From Brevibacillus laterosporus LMG 15441 (GTDB taxonomy: Bacteria > Bacillota > Bacilli > Brevibacillales > Brevibacillaceae): 64,000 bases of DNA. Positions 9,921 to 20,470 of this stretch are shown piece after piece; within the stretch, counting starts at the first letter, position 1, and each line of letters starts with the position of its first letter. The notes beneath the pieces were generated by a model that searched no databases, was not told where the DNA came from, and saw only the letters and a list, made by a program, of their open reading frames with translations. A program made the position numbers and the translations under genes. The stretch lies in the NCBI RefSeq assembly GCF_000219535.2, contig NZ_CP007806.1, positions 1,832,501-1,896,500 on the forward strand, in the 5' to 3' direction.

Positions 9921-10916
9921 ATGGAACGAATTTTGGAAGTAAAAGATTTGCATGTTTCCTTCCACACCTATGCTGGTGAAGTGAAAGCTGTGCGTGGCGT
10001 AAACTTTCATGTAAATAAAGGGGAAGCAGTAGCAATTGTAGGTGAGTCCGGCTGTGGAAAGTCGGTAACAGCTCAATCTTTGATGAAGCTAATTCCGACG
10101 CCTCCGGGTGAATATAAGCAGGGCCAGATTCTGTTTAATGGTCAGGATATTATTAAAAAGACAAATAAAGAGATGGAATCTATTCGCGGTAAAGAAATCG
10201 GTATGATTTTCCAAGACCCGATGACTTCCCTTAACCCAACCATGACGATCGGTAATCAGATCATGGAGGGCTTAATTAAACATCAAAACATGAGCAAAGC
10301 CGCTGCTAAAGAGCGTGCTATTGAACTATTAAGCATTGTAGGTATTCCACAACCAGATCGTCGTGTGAACCAATACCCGCATGAATTTTCCGGTGGTATG
10401 CGCCAACGCGGCATGATCGCAATCTCTCTTTCATGTTCGCCAAAGCTGTTAATTGCCGACGAGCCAACAACAGCTCTTGATGTAACCATTCAAGCGCAAA
10501 TTCTTGACTTGATGAAAGATTTGCAAAAGAAAATGGGAACTTCTATTATCATGATCACGCATGATTTGGGTGTAGTTGCTGAAATGTGCGATCGTGTAGT
10601 CGTTATGTATGCTGGTAAGGTTATTGAAGAGGGTACGGTAGACGAAGTATTCTACAATCCTCAGCATCCTTATACAAAAGGCTTGCTGCGCTCTGTACCA
10701 CGACTCGATTTAAATCGTGATGAGCCGCTTACTCCAATCTTCGGTACTCCGCCGGATTTGTTAAAACCTCCAGTGGGATGTGGCTTTGCTGCACGCTGTG
10801 AGTGCACAATGAAGGTATGCATGGAATACGATCCAGAATTGACTACAATTAGCGACAGTCAACGCGCCGCCTGCTGGTTACAGCATCCGTTAGCACAAGC
10901 TCGCACAGGTTCGTAA
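9921..10916 (+). CDS. oppD: Oligopeptide ABC transporter ATPase OppD
   Basis: 331 residues with Walker [12 protein letters not shown], signature [12 protein letters not shown], Walker [13 protein letters not shown], and the C-terminal oligopeptide-transporter extension with Cys-rich [15 protein letters not shown], where OppD/DppD proteins carry an iron-sulphur-type cluster. Starts 11 bp after oppC behind GGAGG. Confidence 0.94.
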   Translation: MERILEVKDLHVSFHTYAGEVKAVRGVNFHVNKGEAVAIVGESGCGKSVTAQSLMKLIPTPPGEYKQGQILFNGQDIIKKTNKEMESIRGKEIGMIFQDPMTSLNPTMTIGNQIMEGLIKHQNMSKAAAKERAIELLSIVGIPQPDRRVNQYPHEFSGGMRQRGMIAISLSCSPKLLIADEPTTALDVTIQAQILDLMKDLQKKMGTSIIMITHDLGVVAEMCDRVVVMYAGKVIEEGTVDEVFYNPQHPYTKGLLRSVPRLDLNRDEPLTPIFGTPPDLLKPPVGCGFAARCECTMKVCMEYDPELTTISDSQRAACWLQHPLAQARTGS

Positions 10917-10932
10917 GGGAGGAGGAGCACAG

Positions 10933-11907
10933 ATGTCAAACAAAGCTATGTCAAACGATGATACATTGGTTGAGGTACGCAATTTAAAGAAATACTTTAA
11001 GATCGGTGAAAATACATTAAAGGCAGTCAATGACGTATCCTTTACGATCAAACGCGGTGAAACTCTAGGGATCGTAGGCGAGTCTGGCTGTGGGAAGTCT
11101 ACTGCTGGTCGTACAATGCTTCGCCTATACGATCCAACTGAAGGACAAGTAATTTTTGAGGGTAAAGATTTGGCGAAATTAAGCCCTGCAGAAATGAAAG
11201 CAATGCGTCGTAACATCCAGATGATTTTCCAAGATCCATACGCTTCTCTTAACCCGCGTATGACAGTTGGCGATATTATCGGTGAAGCATTAGATATTCA
11301 TGGTCTGGCTAGTGGTTCAAAACGTAAAGAACGCATCCAAGAATTGTTGTCGTTAGTAAGCTTGAATCCTGAACATATGAACCGTTTTCCACATGAGTTT
11401 TCTGGTGGTCAGCGTCAACGTATTGGGATTGCACGCGCTCTAGCTGTTGAACCGAAATTTATCGTGTGTGACGAACCGATTTCAGCATTGGACGTATCCG
11501 TTCAAGCTCAGGTTGTTAACTTATTGGAGCAGTTGCAAGAAAAAATGGGCTTAACGTATATGTTTATCGCCCATGACTTGTCCATGGTAAAATACATTTC
11601 TGATCGAGTTGGCGTTATGTATTTAGGAAAAATGGTAGAGCTAGCAGATAGTGAAAAGCTGTATGAAAAACCGCTCCATCCGTATACTCAAGCTTTATTA
11701 TCTGCGATTCCGATTCCAGATCCTGAAATCGAGCGTACTCGTGAGCGTATCGTCCTGCAAGGCGATGTACCGAGTCCAATGAATCCACCAAGCGGTTGTC
11801 ATTTCCGTACGCGTTGCCCGAAAGCAATGCCGGAGTGTGCAGCGAAGGAGCCAGCTTGGAAAGAGATTGAATCAGGTCATTTCGTAGCTTGTCACTTGTT
11901 CAACTAA
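10933..11907 (+). CDS. oppF: Oligopeptide ABC transporter ATPase OppF
   Basis: 324 residues; Walker [13 protein letters not shown], signature [15 protein letters not shown], Walker [13 protein letters not shown], and C-terminal [15 protein letters not shown]. It is the last gene of the operon. The operon has no oppA: neither upstream nor downstream is there a peptide-binding lipoprotein, so OppA must be supplied from elsewhere in the genome. Confidence 0.94.
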   Translation: MSNKAMSNDDTLVEVRNLKKYFKIGENTLKAVNDVSFTIKRGETLGIVGESGCGKSTAGRTMLRLYDPTEGQVIFEGKDLAKLSPAEMKAMRRNIQMIFQDPYASLNPRMTVGDIIGEALDIHGLASGSKRKERIQELLSLVSLNPEHMNRFPHEFSGGQRQRIGIARALAVEPKFIVCDEPISALDVSVQAQVVNLLEQLQEKMGLTYMFIAHDLSMVKYISDRVGVMYLGKMVELADSEKLYEKPLHPYTQALLSAIPIPDPEIERTRERIVLQGDVPSPMNPPSGCHFRTRCPKAMPECAAKEPAWKEIESGHFVACHLFN

Positions 11908-11936
11908 ATTCGTTATTCTCTGCGAAAAATGAGTAT

Positions 11937-11982
11937 AAAAGAAAACGGCGCCTTGCAGTACAGCAGGGCGCCGTTTTCTTTT
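11937..11982 (+). terminator. Strong intrinsic terminator after oppF
   Basis: Arms AAAAGAAAACGGCGCC and GGCGCCGTTTTCTTTT form a 16-bp perfect stem with a 14-nt loop and a T-rich tail. Confidence 0.95.
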
Positions 11983-12170
11983 ATCCGGTAAAGCATGGAT
12001 TTCCATTTATTTCAAAATATCCGAAAATTGCAGACAATCTTATTTTGTAAAATGCTGTGGTAATCATTTGTAAAGTTATTATTTTGTGAAATTTTACAGT
12101 TTTTTAGTAATTAAGTCCCTCTGTTTATCCGATATAGATAATAAGTTTCATGTTTCTTTTATACATATGA

Positions 12171-12198
12171 ATAATTTGTGGTACTATAGGCTCGATAT
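12171..12198 (+). promoter_or_regulatory. Possible sigma-D (motility) promoter of the chemoreceptor gene
   Basis: ATAA at 12171 and GCTCGATAT at 12190-12198 are separated by 15 bp, resembling the TAAA-N15-GCCGATAT consensus of the flagellar sigma factor. It fits a chemotaxis gene but both boxes deviate from consensus. Confidence 0.4.
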
Positions 12199-12235
12199 GT
12201 GCCGGGTCTTTTAACATGTAAGGAGGATGATAATA

Positions 12236-14287
12236 ATGATCAAGGGAGTTAGGGGGTTAAAGGATAACTGGAGGCCCTTTTTAACAAACATAAGAAATGT
12301 AAGACTTCATATGGGGAACTCCATAGCAACTAAAATGATTATCTGGGGAATCATCCTGGTTCTATTGATCTTTGGAACCTTAGAAACGATCGTATTGTCT
12401 TTCTCCAAAAATACGTTAATCAACATTACAACCAAACAATCTAAAATGTTGACAGAGCAATACACAGCCAGTGTTGATGATTGGATAAATTCAATTGGAA
12501 CAAAAGTAAAAAGCTCTGCTTCAAAGAATGTAATGCGTACCAACATTGATACCCTCATAAAAGATGAATTTAAATTGTTGCGACAGAGTTTTCCGGAAAT
12601 TAAAAAGATTCATCTAGTGAATGGAAATACAGGAATCGAAGAGTATTCATTAACTACTATGAATTTTACGAATTTTAATGATAAATTCTTTTTTAAAGAG
12701 GCAGTTTCTAAAAAACAAATGGTTATTTCGGGTGAAGATATTCAGCCTCATGTAGAAAAAAGCTATGGCTACATCGCAACACCAATTGGTCCATCTAATA
12801 GCGATACAAGCCGTATCCTGATCGTTGCCTTTTCTATGCAAAAATTGCTAGACAGCGTAGCAGGGGTTCAGTTCATGGAAAATGGCTATGGCTATGTATT
12901 AAACGAGAATGGTCTGGTCGTGGCTCATAAAAATGAGGAATACACGAACAATTTAGAGGTAGGTAGTAATCCGGCTTATAAAGAATTGATGCAAAAAGTA
13001 GTCGATCGCTCAAGTTCCAATGTTATTTACAATGATAATGGAATCGAATCATTCGCATCCATTGCTCCATTAAAAACGTTGCCATGGAGCTTGGTATTAA
13101 GCACAAGCCTGTCGGAAGTCTACGGAGAAGTTAACAGCATGGGCTGGATTATCTTCTTAGTCAGTATTCCGGTCACTGTGCTAGCAGGTGTAGCTATTTG
13201 GTGGTATGCAAATTCGATGAAAAGGCAATTATTATCTGTAACAACACAAATGCAGCGAGTTGGCAGTGGAGACTTCACGACAAAAATTGAGGTGCGGGGT
13301 AAAGACGAAATTGCTCAAGTCGGACAAGCACTTAACCAGATGGTGGGGGAACTAAAGGATTTAATCACCCGTGTACAAAGTCAAGCAGTTGTCCTAAATG
13401 TGGCATCTGGTGAGTTGCAGAAACATTCTGAAGCAAATACCGTGTCCCTGCATCAGATTTCAGGTACGTTAACTGGGATATCAGAACGCATATCCATGCA
13501 AAATCGAGAGGTGCAGAATACTGTGACTACTGTTTCGGAGATCTCCGAGGGGGTGGAGCAGGTTGCGATATCAGCAGAAGCTACCTCTCATGCTACATCG
13601 AAAACATTAGAACGGGCACAGGTCGGCATGAAGCAGGTTCAAGATGTAGTAGAGGTTGTTCGTGGTGTTACGAAAGAAATCGGACAAAATGCGAATCGGA
13701 TGCATTCGTTACGCCAACGCTCAAATGAAATTGCAGAAATTGTTAAAATGATAACGGGAATCGCATCTCAAACCAATCTGCTTGCTTTAAATGCAGCTAT
13801 AGAAGCAGCACGGGCGGGAGAAGCAGGTAAAGGATTCTCGGTTGTAGCAAGCGAGGTTCGCAAGTTAGCAGAGGAAAGCAGTAGCTTTTCGGAAAAAATT
13901 GCAGCAATCGCGGGATCGATTAACTATGAAGCAAAAGAGATGACGCAAAATATGGATGAGGTAGTAAAACAAGCGGATGCTGGACTTACATCCGTGGAAA
14001 TGGTAGGCCAATCCTTTACCCATATCTTACAGGAGATTCAGGCGGCTGCTGAACAGAGTGAATCCATGACTGCTATTTCAGAAGAGATGGCAGCCGGTAA
14101 TCAAGTTGTTAGTAGCTCCATGCAAAACTTGTCACAAAGGTCTGGGGAGATTGATCAATCACTGATTGAAGCAGTTACTACTATCGAAGGGCAGTTAAAA
14201 GCGATTGCAGAGATAAATAAAAACGTCCAAAGTATGCAAGAATTATCAAATGATCTAGAAGCCCATGTGGCTAAATTCCAAGTATAA
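12236..14287 (+). CDS. Methyl-accepting chemotaxis protein with extracellular dCache-like sensor
   Basis: 683 residues from ATG 12236, 9 nt after AGGAGG (an earlier in-frame ATG directly abuts that site). TM1 is at about 33-53, then a ~250-residue extracellular sensor with dCache-like motifs ([16 protein letters not shown]), TM2 near 302-325, a HAMP domain, and a cytoplasmic signalling coiled coil whose hairpin tip [20 protein letters not shown] lies near residue 515. It would feed CheA/CheW. It is a single-gene unit with its own terminator. Ligand unknown. Confidence 0.93.
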   Translation: MIKGVRGLKDNWRPFLTNIRNVRLHMGNSIATKMIIWGIILVLLIFGTLETIVLSFSKNTLINITTKQSKMLTEQYTASVDDWINSIGTKVKSSASKNVMRTNIDTLIKDEFKLLRQSFPEIKKIHLVNGNTGIEEYSLTTMNFTNFNDKFFFKEAVSKKQMVISGEDIQPHVEKSYGYIATPIGPSNSDTSRILIVAFSMQKLLDSVAGVQFMENGYGYVLNENGLVVAHKNEEYTNNLEVGSNPAYKELMQKVVDRSSSNVIYNDNGIESFASIAPLKTLPWSLVLSTSLSEVYGEVNSMGWIIFLVSIPVTVLAGVAIWWYANSMKRQLLSVTTQMQRVGSGDFTTKIEVRGKDEIAQVGQALNQMVGELKDLITRVQSQAVVLNVASGELQKHSEANTVSLHQISGTLTGISERISMQNREVQNTVTTVSEISEGVEQVAISAEATSHATSKTLERAQVGMKQVQDVVEVVRGVTKEIGQNANRMHSLRQRSNEIAEIVKMITGIASQTNLLALNAAIEAARAGEAGKGFSVVASEVRKLAEESSSFSEKIAAIAGSINYEAKEMTQNMDEVVKQADAGLTSVEMVGQSFTHILQEIQAAAEQSESMTAISEEMAAGNQVVSSSMQNLSQRSGEIDQSLIEAVTTIEGQLKAIAEINKNVQSMQELSNDLEAHVAKFQV

Positions 14288-14291
14288 GTAC

Positions 14292-14331
14292 AAGCTTGCC
14301 GTTCACCTTAGCAGGGACGGCAAGCTTTTTT
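14292..14331 (+). terminator. Intrinsic terminator after the chemoreceptor gene
   Basis: Stem AAGCTTGCCGT / ACGGCAAGCTT followed by a T-run. Confidence 0.93.
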
Positions 14332-14444
14332 GTCAGTACAGTAAGCAACCTCTCGAATCTCTTTATTTTTTATTTCGATCAAAGTGTGAATATTTTCCTG
14401 AGAAAAGGAGAAGCTAGAAATACGAATGGAGGTACGAGATTGAA

Positions 14445-15614
14445 ATGAAAAGATTACTTCATGTTTTTCTCTGTTTGGTTACTTGCATAACCATGCTTAC
14501 TCCAGGGCTAGCTTCTGCAGAAGAGTCAAAACCTAATATGGCTCCGCATGCAAAATCAGCGATCCTAATGGAGGCAGATTCCGGAACCATTCTGTTTGAA
14601 AAAAATGCGCATGAGAAACTACCGCCTGCAAGTATCACTAAGGTAATGACCTTGTTATTGATTTTTGAGGCGATGGAACGAGGAGAAGTAAAGCTAACCG
14701 ACAAAGTTCGTACCAGCGAACGAGCTGCTTCCATGGGCGGATCTCAGATTTTCTTGCAGCCTGGTGAAGAGATGACAGTGGAGGATATGGTGAAAGGGAT
14801 TGCTATTGCTTCTGGAAATGATGCTGCAGTTGCTATGGCTGAGCATATCGGAGGAACAGAAGAAGCGTTTATCAAGAAGATGAATGAACGAGCTGCCCAA
14901 TTAGGTTTAAAAAATACACACTTTATTAACTGCAACGGATTACCCTCCCCAGATCATTACACAACTGCCTCTGACATTGCAATCATGTCGCGTGAGCTGT
15001 TAAAACATGAAATAATTACTAAATATACCGGCATCTATCAAGATTATCTACGAAAAGACAGTGCCAGCCCATTCTGGTTAGTTAACACGAATCGACTTGT
15101 TCGATTTTATGACGGAGTAGATGGCTTGAAGACGGGTTACACCTCGGAAGCCAAATTTTGTATTACAGCAACAGCAAAACGTAAAAATATGCGCGTAATT
15201 GCTGTTGTATTGGGTGAACCCGATACCAAGGTAAGAAATAAAGAAATTACTGGTATGTTTGATTATGCCTTTAATCATTATCAAGTACATCCCATATATA
15301 AAAAAGGGGATGTTATTCAACAGCTTTCTTTGGATAAGGGAGAAGAAACGAAGGTAAACGTTGTGACCGAACAGCCTGTTAGTCTTCTTTTGAAAAAGGG
15401 AGAAAATCCTAATGCATTTGTAAAAGAGATTACACTTGCTAGTGAGGCAAAAGCTCCGATTAAAAAGTCAAATGTAGTGGGCCATATTTTTATCAAAAAA
15501 AATGGTAAAGAAGTAGCCCGAATTGATTTGTATCCAGAGAAAACCGTTGAACGAGCCAATATGTGGGACATACTCAAAAGAACAACCCAGAAGGTAATGT
15601 TTACCTATCGCTGA
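14445..15614 (+). CDS. dacF: D-alanyl-D-alanine carboxypeptidase DacF (sporulation penicillin-binding protein)
   Basis: 389 residues with signal peptide (about 1-25, ending ASAEE) and the three serine-peptidase motifs of class-C low-molecular-mass PBPs: SITK (SxxK), SGN and KTG (GLKTGYTSEAKFC). It removes the terminal D-Ala from peptidoglycan stem peptides and in Bacillus tunes cross-linking of forespore cortex. It lies directly upstream of the spoIIA operon as in B. subtilis. Start ATG 14445 follows GGAGGT. Confidence 0.94.
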   Translation: MKRLLHVFLCLVTCITMLTPGLASAEESKPNMAPHAKSAILMEADSGTILFEKNAHEKLPPASITKVMTLLLIFEAMERGEVKLTDKVRTSERAASMGGSQIFLQPGEEMTVEDMVKGIAIASGNDAAVAMAEHIGGTEEAFIKKMNERAAQLGLKNTHFINCNGLPSPDHYTTASDIAIMSRELLKHEIITKYTGIYQDYLRKDSASPFWLVNTNRLVRFYDGVDGLKTGYTSEAKFCITATAKRKNMRVIAVVLGEPDTKVRNKEITGMFDYAFNHYQVHPIYKKGDVIQQLSLDKGEETKVNVVTEQPVSLLLKKGENPNAFVKEITLASEAKAPIKKSNVVGHIFIKKNGKEVARIDLYPEKTVERANMWDILKRTTQKVMFTYR

Positions 15615-15627
15615 AATTACGAAAAAT

Positions 15628-15668
15628 GTCGAGAATGTCCACTTTTGTAGAGGCTTCTCGACTTTTTT
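15628..15668 (+). terminator. Intrinsic terminator between dacF and spoIIAA
   Basis: GTCGAGAA and TTCTCGAC are separated by 19 nt and followed by T6. It implies that spoIIAA has its own promoter or is reached by read-through. Confidence 0.7.
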
Positions 15669-15750
15669 GTTCTTTTGTCGGCTGGGAGGATTTGGTTTAT
15701 TGAATAGAGAAAAAGAGAGACATCAACGGGAGAAGGAGTTGTTCCAAGTT

Positions 15751-16101
15751 ATGAGCTTGCACATTGAAATGGAGACCTTACGTGAGGTCCTGTTGGTCCG
15801 CCTGCAAGGGGAGCTGGATCATCACACAGCGGAAACTTTGAGGAACCGTTTAGACACCGCTATCAAGGATGAGCAGATTCGTCATGTGGTCCTCGACTTG
15901 GAGGACTTGACCTTCATGGATAGCTCAGGAATTGGTGTGATTTTAGGGAGATACAAACAAATTACAGCGCGTTCTGGTGAGGTATTTGTCTGTTCCATTA
16001 ATCCAACCATTTATCGCATTTTTGAAATGTCAGGTTTGTTTAAGGTATTAAAGTACAAAGAGCATGTATCAGATGCTTTGGACGTACTGGGGGTGGCATA
16101 A
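15751..16101 (+). CDS. spoIIAA: Anti-sigma F factor antagonist SpoIIAA
   Basis: 116 residues, STAS domain. The phosphorylatable serine lies in [15 protein letters not shown]. Unphosphorylated SpoIIAA binds SpoIIAB and releases sigma F in the forespore. Start ATG 15751 gives the standard length and follows AGAAGGAG; upstream in-frame codons are an unlikely extension. Confidence 0.96.
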   Translation: MSLHIEMETLREVLLVRLQGELDHHTAETLRNRLDTAIKDEQIRHVVLDLEDLTFMDSSGIGVILGRYKQITARSGEVFVCSINPTIYRIFEMSGLFKVLKYKEHVSDALDVLGVA

Positions 16102-16103
16102 CG

Positions 16104-16544
16104 ATGAAAAATCACATGCAACTACAATTCTCTGCCCTCAGTCAAAACGAAGCATTTGCTCGCGTTGCAGTGGCATCTTTTATCTCGCAGCTCGATGTCA
16201 CAATGGAAGAATTAGAGGAAATCAAAACTGTCGTATCAGAAGCAGTGACAAATGCGATTATCCATGCCTATGAGGAAAACCCACTTGGAGTGGTTCATAT
16301 TGAAGCTTCTTTAGAGGATGGAGTAGTTGAGCTTGTCATTGAGGATTATGGAAAAGGAATTGTTGATGTGGAAGAGGCGATGCAACCATTGTTTACTTCT
16401 AAGCCAGAGCTGGAACGCTCAGGAATGGGTTTTACGATTATGGAAAATTTCATGGATTCATTAGAAGTTGTTACGGCCATTGATCAGGGTACAAGGATTC
16501 GCTTAGTTAAACGTCTCGCTTATGCAAAAGCTTTACAAAGCTAG
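16104..16544 (+). CDS. spoIIAB: Anti-sigma F factor / serine kinase SpoIIAB
   Basis: 146 residues, GHKL ATPase fold: N-box [13 protein letters not shown]1 box EDYGKGI, G2 box [12 protein letters not shown]. It binds and inhibits sigma F and phosphorylates SpoIIAA. It starts 2 bp after spoIIAA, in the classical spoIIA order. Confidence 0.96.
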   Translation: MKNHMQLQFSALSQNEAFARVAVASFISQLDVTMEELEEIKTVVSEAVTNAIIHAYEENPLGVVHIEASLEDGVVELVIEDYGKGIVDVEEAMQPLFTSKPELERSGMGFTIMENFMDSLEVVTAIDQGTRIRLVKRLAYAKALQS

Positions 16545-16554
16545 GGGTAATGCC

Positions 16555-17310
16555 ATGGGAGCCGATATTAAAAACGCTAGTCAGCCGTTTCTTACTAACG
16601 AACAAGTAAAAGAGCTCATTGCTAAAAGCCAAACGGGAGATACGTCTGCACGTGACCAACTGGTAAGTAGTAATATTCGTTTAGTATGGTCTGTTGTCCA
16701 ACGTTTTATGAACCGTGGCTATGAAGCAGATGATTTGTTTCAAATTGGATGTATTGGATTATTAAAGGCAGTCGACAAATTCGATTTAAACTATGATGTC
16801 AAATTCTCAACGTATGCTGTTCCAATGATCATCGGAGAAATTCAACGCTTTCTGCGGGATGATGGTACGGTCAAAGTCAGCCGTTCGTTGAAGGAAACGG
16901 CAAACAAAGTGCGAAGAACGCGGGACGAATTGTATAAGAAATTCGGGCGTTCCCCTACCATCAGCGAAGTTGCAGAGACGTTGGGTCTGTCTAATGAGGA
17001 TGTCGTATTCGCTCAGGAGGCTAGTCGAGCGCCATCATCGATTCATGAAACGGTTTTTGAAAATGATGGTGACCCGATCACCTTGATTGATCAAATAGCC
17101 GATGAAAGCTTAAGCAAATGGTTTGATCAGATTGCCTTACGTGATGCAATAAGTAAATTGACAGAACGGGAACAATTGATCGTTCTTCTTCGTTACTATA
17201 AAGATCAAACTCAATCTGAGGTAGCTGAGAGATTAGGAATCTCACAGGTACAGGTGTCGCGATTGGAAAAGAGGATACTTCAAACGATAAGAGACCAAAT
17301 CGAGCAATAG
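16555..17310 (+). CDS. sigF: RNA polymerase sigma factor SigF (forespore)
   Basis: 251 residues from ATG 16555, 7 nt after AGGGG (a 5'-extended frame overlaps spoIIAB). Region 2 core FSTYAVPMIIGEIQRFLRDD and region 4 helix-turn-helix (QSEVAERLGISQVQVSRLEK) are clear. It directs early forespore transcription and is controlled by the two proteins encoded upstream. Confidence 0.96.
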   Translation: MGADIKNASQPFLTNEQVKELIAKSQTGDTSARDQLVSSNIRLVWSVVQRFMNRGYEADDLFQIGCIGLLKAVDKFDLNYDVKFSTYAVPMIIGEIQRFLRDDGTVKVSRSLKETANKVRRTRDELYKKFGRSPTISEVAETLGLSNEDVVFAQEASRAPSSIHETVFENDGDPITLIDQIADESLSKWFDQIALRDAISKLTEREQLIVLLRYYKDQTQSEVAERLGISQVQVSRLEKRILQTIRDQIEQ

Positions 17311-17334
17311 CTCGAATGGTCTCTTTCTTTTTGC
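17290..17334 (+). terminator. Terminator overlapping the 3' end of sigF
   Basis: A hairpin of nested stems (AGAGACCA/TGGTCTCT and TCGAG/CTCGA) contains the sigF stop codon and is followed by a T-rich tail. It separates the spoIIA operon from spoVA. Confidence 0.85.
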
Positions 17335-17390
17335 AGATACTACATAAAAACACCGCACTGCTTGCATTAGGCAGGAAGGAGGCAGTGAAT

Positions 17391-18005
17391 ATGGAGCAGA
17401 TTTTATTTTTACGCTTACGTAAGCGACTGGTGATAAGACAGAAAGATGTTATTCTGCTCGGTGATATCTGTCAGCTTTATTTAGATGGGGAGCGCGAGGA
17501 GAAATTACGTCGTATTCCGCTCTATCAAGTAAAAAAAGAGGATGGGAATTTGATTATCATCGACATTATGCAGGTAATCCGTAAACTGCGTCAGATGTAT
17601 CCAGAGATCCACCTTAAGGTACAGGGTTCGACTCAAATTATCGTTGAGGTAGAGAATCCCGCCAAACGTGCTAATTTTTTTCTTGTATCATTTGTTTGGC
17701 TTCTTCTGTTTATAGGATCTGGTTTAGCCCTAATGAACTTTCACGCTGATGTCAGCATGTTAGAGGTACAGCGACGTCTATATCAGCTAATCACGGGACA
17801 ATATGAAAAACGTCCTCTACTACTTCAAATCCCTTACTCATTAGGAATCGGTCTTGGGATGGTTTTGTTTTTTAATCATATTTTTCGTAAACGATTCAAC
17901 GAAGAGCCCAGTCCACTTGACGTTGAATTATTTTTATATCAACAGAACCTGGATCAATATTATTTAGAAAATGAGAACGAGGAAAATCAACGAGATAAGA
18001 CATGA
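17391..18005 (+). CDS. spoVAA: Stage V sporulation protein SpoVAA
   Basis: 204 residues from ATG 17391 after AAGGAGG. Soluble N-terminal part of ~105 residues, then two hydrophobic segments (FFLVSFVWLLLFIGSG and a second near 150-170). First gene of the spoVA operon, whose products form the inner-membrane channel moving dipicolinic acid into the forespore and out at germination. In other spore formers this operon is controlled by sigma G; no promoter was identified here. Confidence 0.9.
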   Translation: MEQILFLRLRKRLVIRQKDVILLGDICQLYLDGEREEKLRRIPLYQVKKEDGNLIIIDIMQVIRKLRQMYPEIHLKVQGSTQIIVEVENPAKRANFFLVSFVWLLLFIGSGLALMNFHADVSMLEVQRRLYQLITGQYEKRPLLLQIPYSLGIGLGMVLFFNHIFRKRFNEEPSPLDVELFLYQQNLDQYYLENENEENQRDKT

Positions 18006-18418
18006 TGCTGCTATATTTGTTTGTCATCGTAATGGGACTAGGCTGGGGTCTTGCTGTAGGAAGTGGTCTGGTCGCTTTTTTAAGCGTTCTAGATATCATT
18101 CCACGCCTTACACAGCTCTCTTCTTCTCATTCTTTTACTCGCAGCTATGAATGGGCCATCGTCTTAGGTGCGCTTTGGTTTACATGGTGTGATTACTTGG
18201 CGATTTCAGTGCAGCTCCCAGCGGTGCTAACCGCGGTGGTAGGAAGCTTCGCTGGTATATTCGTAGGTATGCTAGCGGCTGGTCTTACAGAGGTATTAAA
18301 TGTGTTTCCTATTCTAACCAAGCGATTGGGGCTCCATGATTATATGAGAAATTTTTTGATGGCGATGGTGTTAGGGAAGATAGTAGGTTCTTTGCTGCAA
18401 TGGACTTTCTCCTTATAA
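18002..18418 (+). CDS. spoVAB: Stage V sporulation protein SpoVAB
   Basis: 138 residues, about four transmembrane segments, overlapping spoVAA by 4 bp. The sequence (GWGLAVGSGLVAFLSVLDIIP and the late HDYMRNFLMAMVLGK) is typical of SpoVAB, an integral membrane part of the dipicolinate transport complex. Confidence 0.92.
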   Translation: MMLLYLFVIVMGLGWGLAVGSGLVAFLSVLDIIPRLTQLSSSHSFTRSYEWAIVLGALWFTWCDYLAISVQLPAVLTAVVGSFAGIFVGMLAAGLTEVLNVFPILTKRLGLHDYMRNFLMAMVLGKIVGSLLQWTFSL

Positions 18419-18524
18419 AGCCCATGAGAGGCTAGGAAGGAACCAGAAATAAGCCTGGTAAATCGAACCATTCATAGAATAGCACTGACATAGCAAAAAT
18501 AAGCAGGAGGAATTAGACATTACA

Positions 18525-18596
18525 ATGGCACTTCATAATGGAAATAAAGGGGACAAGTTAGATGGCAACAAAGCAAAAACAAAAACAGGGCTTTAA
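18525..18596 (+). CDS. Possible 23-codon leader ORF overlapping the start of spoVAC
   Basis: ATG 18525 lies 14 nt after AGGAGG and the frame runs 23 codons, ending 35 nt inside spoVAC in another frame. It could couple or damp translation of spoVAC, or be chance. Weak call. Confidence 0.25.
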   Translation: MALHNGNKGDKLDGNKAKTKTGL

Positions 18597-19047
18597 ACTA
18601 CAAATGAATAAGCAAGTCTATCAGGAGCAAGCTCAAAAATATGAGCCCAAACGAAATATTTTGCTAAACTGCTTTCGTGCTTTCTGGGTAGGTGGAGCAA
18701 TTTGTTTGCTAGGGCAAATCATTCAGAATCTCTATATCGCTTTCATGCATCTGGACGCAGAAAAGGCTGCCGGACCAACCTCCATTACTCTTATTTTTAT
18801 CTCTGTTTTATTAACTGGATTTGGTATTTATGACAATATCGGTCAATATGCCGGGGCTGGTTCAGCAGTTCCCATTACAGGTTTTGCTAATTCTATGTCA
18901 TCTGCTGCCATTGAACATCGCAGTGAAGGCTATGTGCTTGGTGTAGCTGGCAACATGTTTAAACTGGCAGGTGCTGTTATCGTTTATGGAGTTACAGCAG
19001 CTTTTATTTTTGGAATGCTGCGAGTGATATTAAATATGTTCTACTAA
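18562..19047 (+). CDS. spoVAC: Stage V sporulation protein SpoVAC
   Basis: 161 residues with four hydrophobic segments (FWVGGAICLLGQIIQNLY first). SpoVAC is the mechanosensitive channel-like subunit of the dipicolinate transporter. It shares the GAGSAVPITGFANSM segment with SpoVAEb (20094), reflecting family homology. Start ATG 18562, 9 nt after AAAGGGG. Confidence 0.95.
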   Translation: MATKQKQKQGFKLQMNKQVYQEQAQKYEPKRNILLNCFRAFWVGGAICLLGQIIQNLYIAFMHLDAEKAAGPTSITLIFISVLLTGFGIYDNIGQYAGAGSAVPITGFANSMSSAAIEHRSEGYVLGVAGNMFKLAGAVIVYGVTAAFIFGMLRVILNMFY

Positions 19048-19062
19048 AACGAGGTGAAAACA

Positions 19063-20091
19063 GTGAGTACGGCAACGAAAGGTAAAAATAGAGTTAGTCA
19101 GCAAACGTGGAGATTCAACGAGGATGTTCGGATTCAGGGAAGTGCGGTGGTTGTAGGGCCTAAGGAAGCAGAAGGACCACTAAAAGATTTATTTGATAAA
19201 AGTTATGACGATATGTACGCAGGTCAGGATTCCTGGGAAAAAGCCGAAAAAAAGCTAATGGAGGACGCCATTACTTTTGCAATTAAGAAAGCTAATTTGA
19301 AAAAAAATCAAATCGATCAGATTATCGCAGGTGATCTGCTTAATCAAAATATCACCGTTAGCTTTACGGCTGAAAAAATGCAATTTCCTACACTTGGCAT
19401 GTACGGGGCATGTTCCTCCTCGATGCTGACACTCTCAACCGCTACGGCCCTAGTCAATGCAAGATATTCTAACTATATAGTAGCCGCGTGCAGCAGCCAT
19501 AACGCAACAGCCGAACGGCAATTCCGTTATCCGACTGAATATGGTGGACAAAAGCCTCCTCATTCACAAGTTACAGTTACCGGAGCAGGCGCAGCAGTTG
19601 TAGGGATAGGGGGAAAGGGACCTAGGATCACCTATTCTACAGTCGGCAAAGTAATAGATATGGGAATTACAGACCCTTTTGCAATGGGAGCCGCGATGGC
19701 GCCTGCCGCTGTTTCTACGATCGCCACTCATTTTATTGATACGGGACGTAGCCCATCTGATTATGATCTCATTGTCACAGGAGATTTGGGGAGCGTGGGC
19801 TATGCCATTTGCAAAGATATGCTAGCGAAAGAAGGCTATAACGTTGAAGGTGTGTACAATGACTGCGGCCTTATGATTTATCCACTTGACGAGGAAGTGT
19901 TTGCAGGGGCGAGTGGATGCGCCTCAAGTGCCAGCGTAACCTACAGCTATATTATGAAGCAGCTTCAATCTGGCGAATTGAAAAAGGTGCTTGTGTGCGC
20001 AACCGGTGCATTACTTAGTCCCACCAGTACACAACAGGGAAATTCAATCCCGTGTATCGCTCACGCAGTAGCATTTGAAGGAGGAGAGTAA
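19063..20091 (+). CDS. spoVAD: Stage V sporulation protein SpoVAD (dipicolinate-binding)
   Basis: 342 residues with a thiolase-like (ketoacyl-synthase III-type) fold: YGACSSSMLTLSTATALV around the position of the thiolase cysteine and late VCATGALLSPTSTQQG. SpoVAD binds dipicolinic acid on the inner-membrane surface. I prefer GTG 19063, 6 nt after GAGGTG; GTG 19054 is an alternative three codons upstream. Confidence 0.95.
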   Translation: MSTATKGKNRVSQQTWRFNEDVRIQGSAVVVGPKEAEGPLKDLFDKSYDDMYAGQDSWEKAEKKLMEDAITFAIKKANLKKNQIDQIIAGDLLNQNITVSFTAEKMQFPTLGMYGACSSSMLTLSTATALVNARYSNYIVAACSSHNATAERQFRYPTEYGGQKPPHSQVTVTGAGAAVVGIGGKGPRITYSTVGKVIDMGITDPFAMGAAMAPAAVSTIATHFIDTGRSPSDYDLIVTGDLGSVGYAICKDMLAKEGYNVEGVYNDCGLMIYPLDEEVFAGASGCASSASVTYSYIMKQLQSGELKKVLVCATGALLSPTSTQQGNSIPCIAHAVAFEGGE

Positions 20092-20093
20092 TC

Positions 20094-20444
20094 GTGGAAT
20101 ACCTTATTGCCTTTATCATAGGAGGTATAATCTGTGTGGTTGGGCAGATCATGTTAGATGTAGCTAAAATAACACCTGCCCATGTCATGGTTACATTAGT
20201 AGTCTCAGGTGTGGTGCTTGATTTTATTGGAATCTACGATGGTTTTATTAAATTTGCAGGTGCAGGTGCTACTGTGCCAATTATCAGCTTTGGACATTCA
20301 CTGTACCACGGTGCCTTACAGGAGTTAAATCAAACCGGTGCCATTGGAGTAGCGAGCGGGATGTTTGAGGTACCAGCGGCTGGTATTACTGCGGCCATTG
20401 CTTTTAGTTTTCTTGCTTCTCTGGTGTTCAAACCAAAAGGATAA
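20094..20444 (+). CDS. spoVAEb: Stage V sporulation protein SpoVAEb (SpoVAE)
   Basis: 116 residues, mostly membrane segments, starting at GTG 20094 2 bp after spoVAD. GAGATVPIISFGHSLYHGA is the family motif shared with SpoVAC. A transmembrane component of the dipicolinate channel. Confidence 0.94.
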   Translation: MEYLIAFIIGGIICVVGQIMLDVAKITPAHVMVTLVVSGVVLDFIGIYDGFIKFAGAGATVPIISFGHSLYHGALQELNQTGAIGVASGMFEVPAAGITAAIAFSFLASLVFKPKG

Positions 20445-20470
20445 GAATTTTTGGCGGAGGAGGCGGTTCG

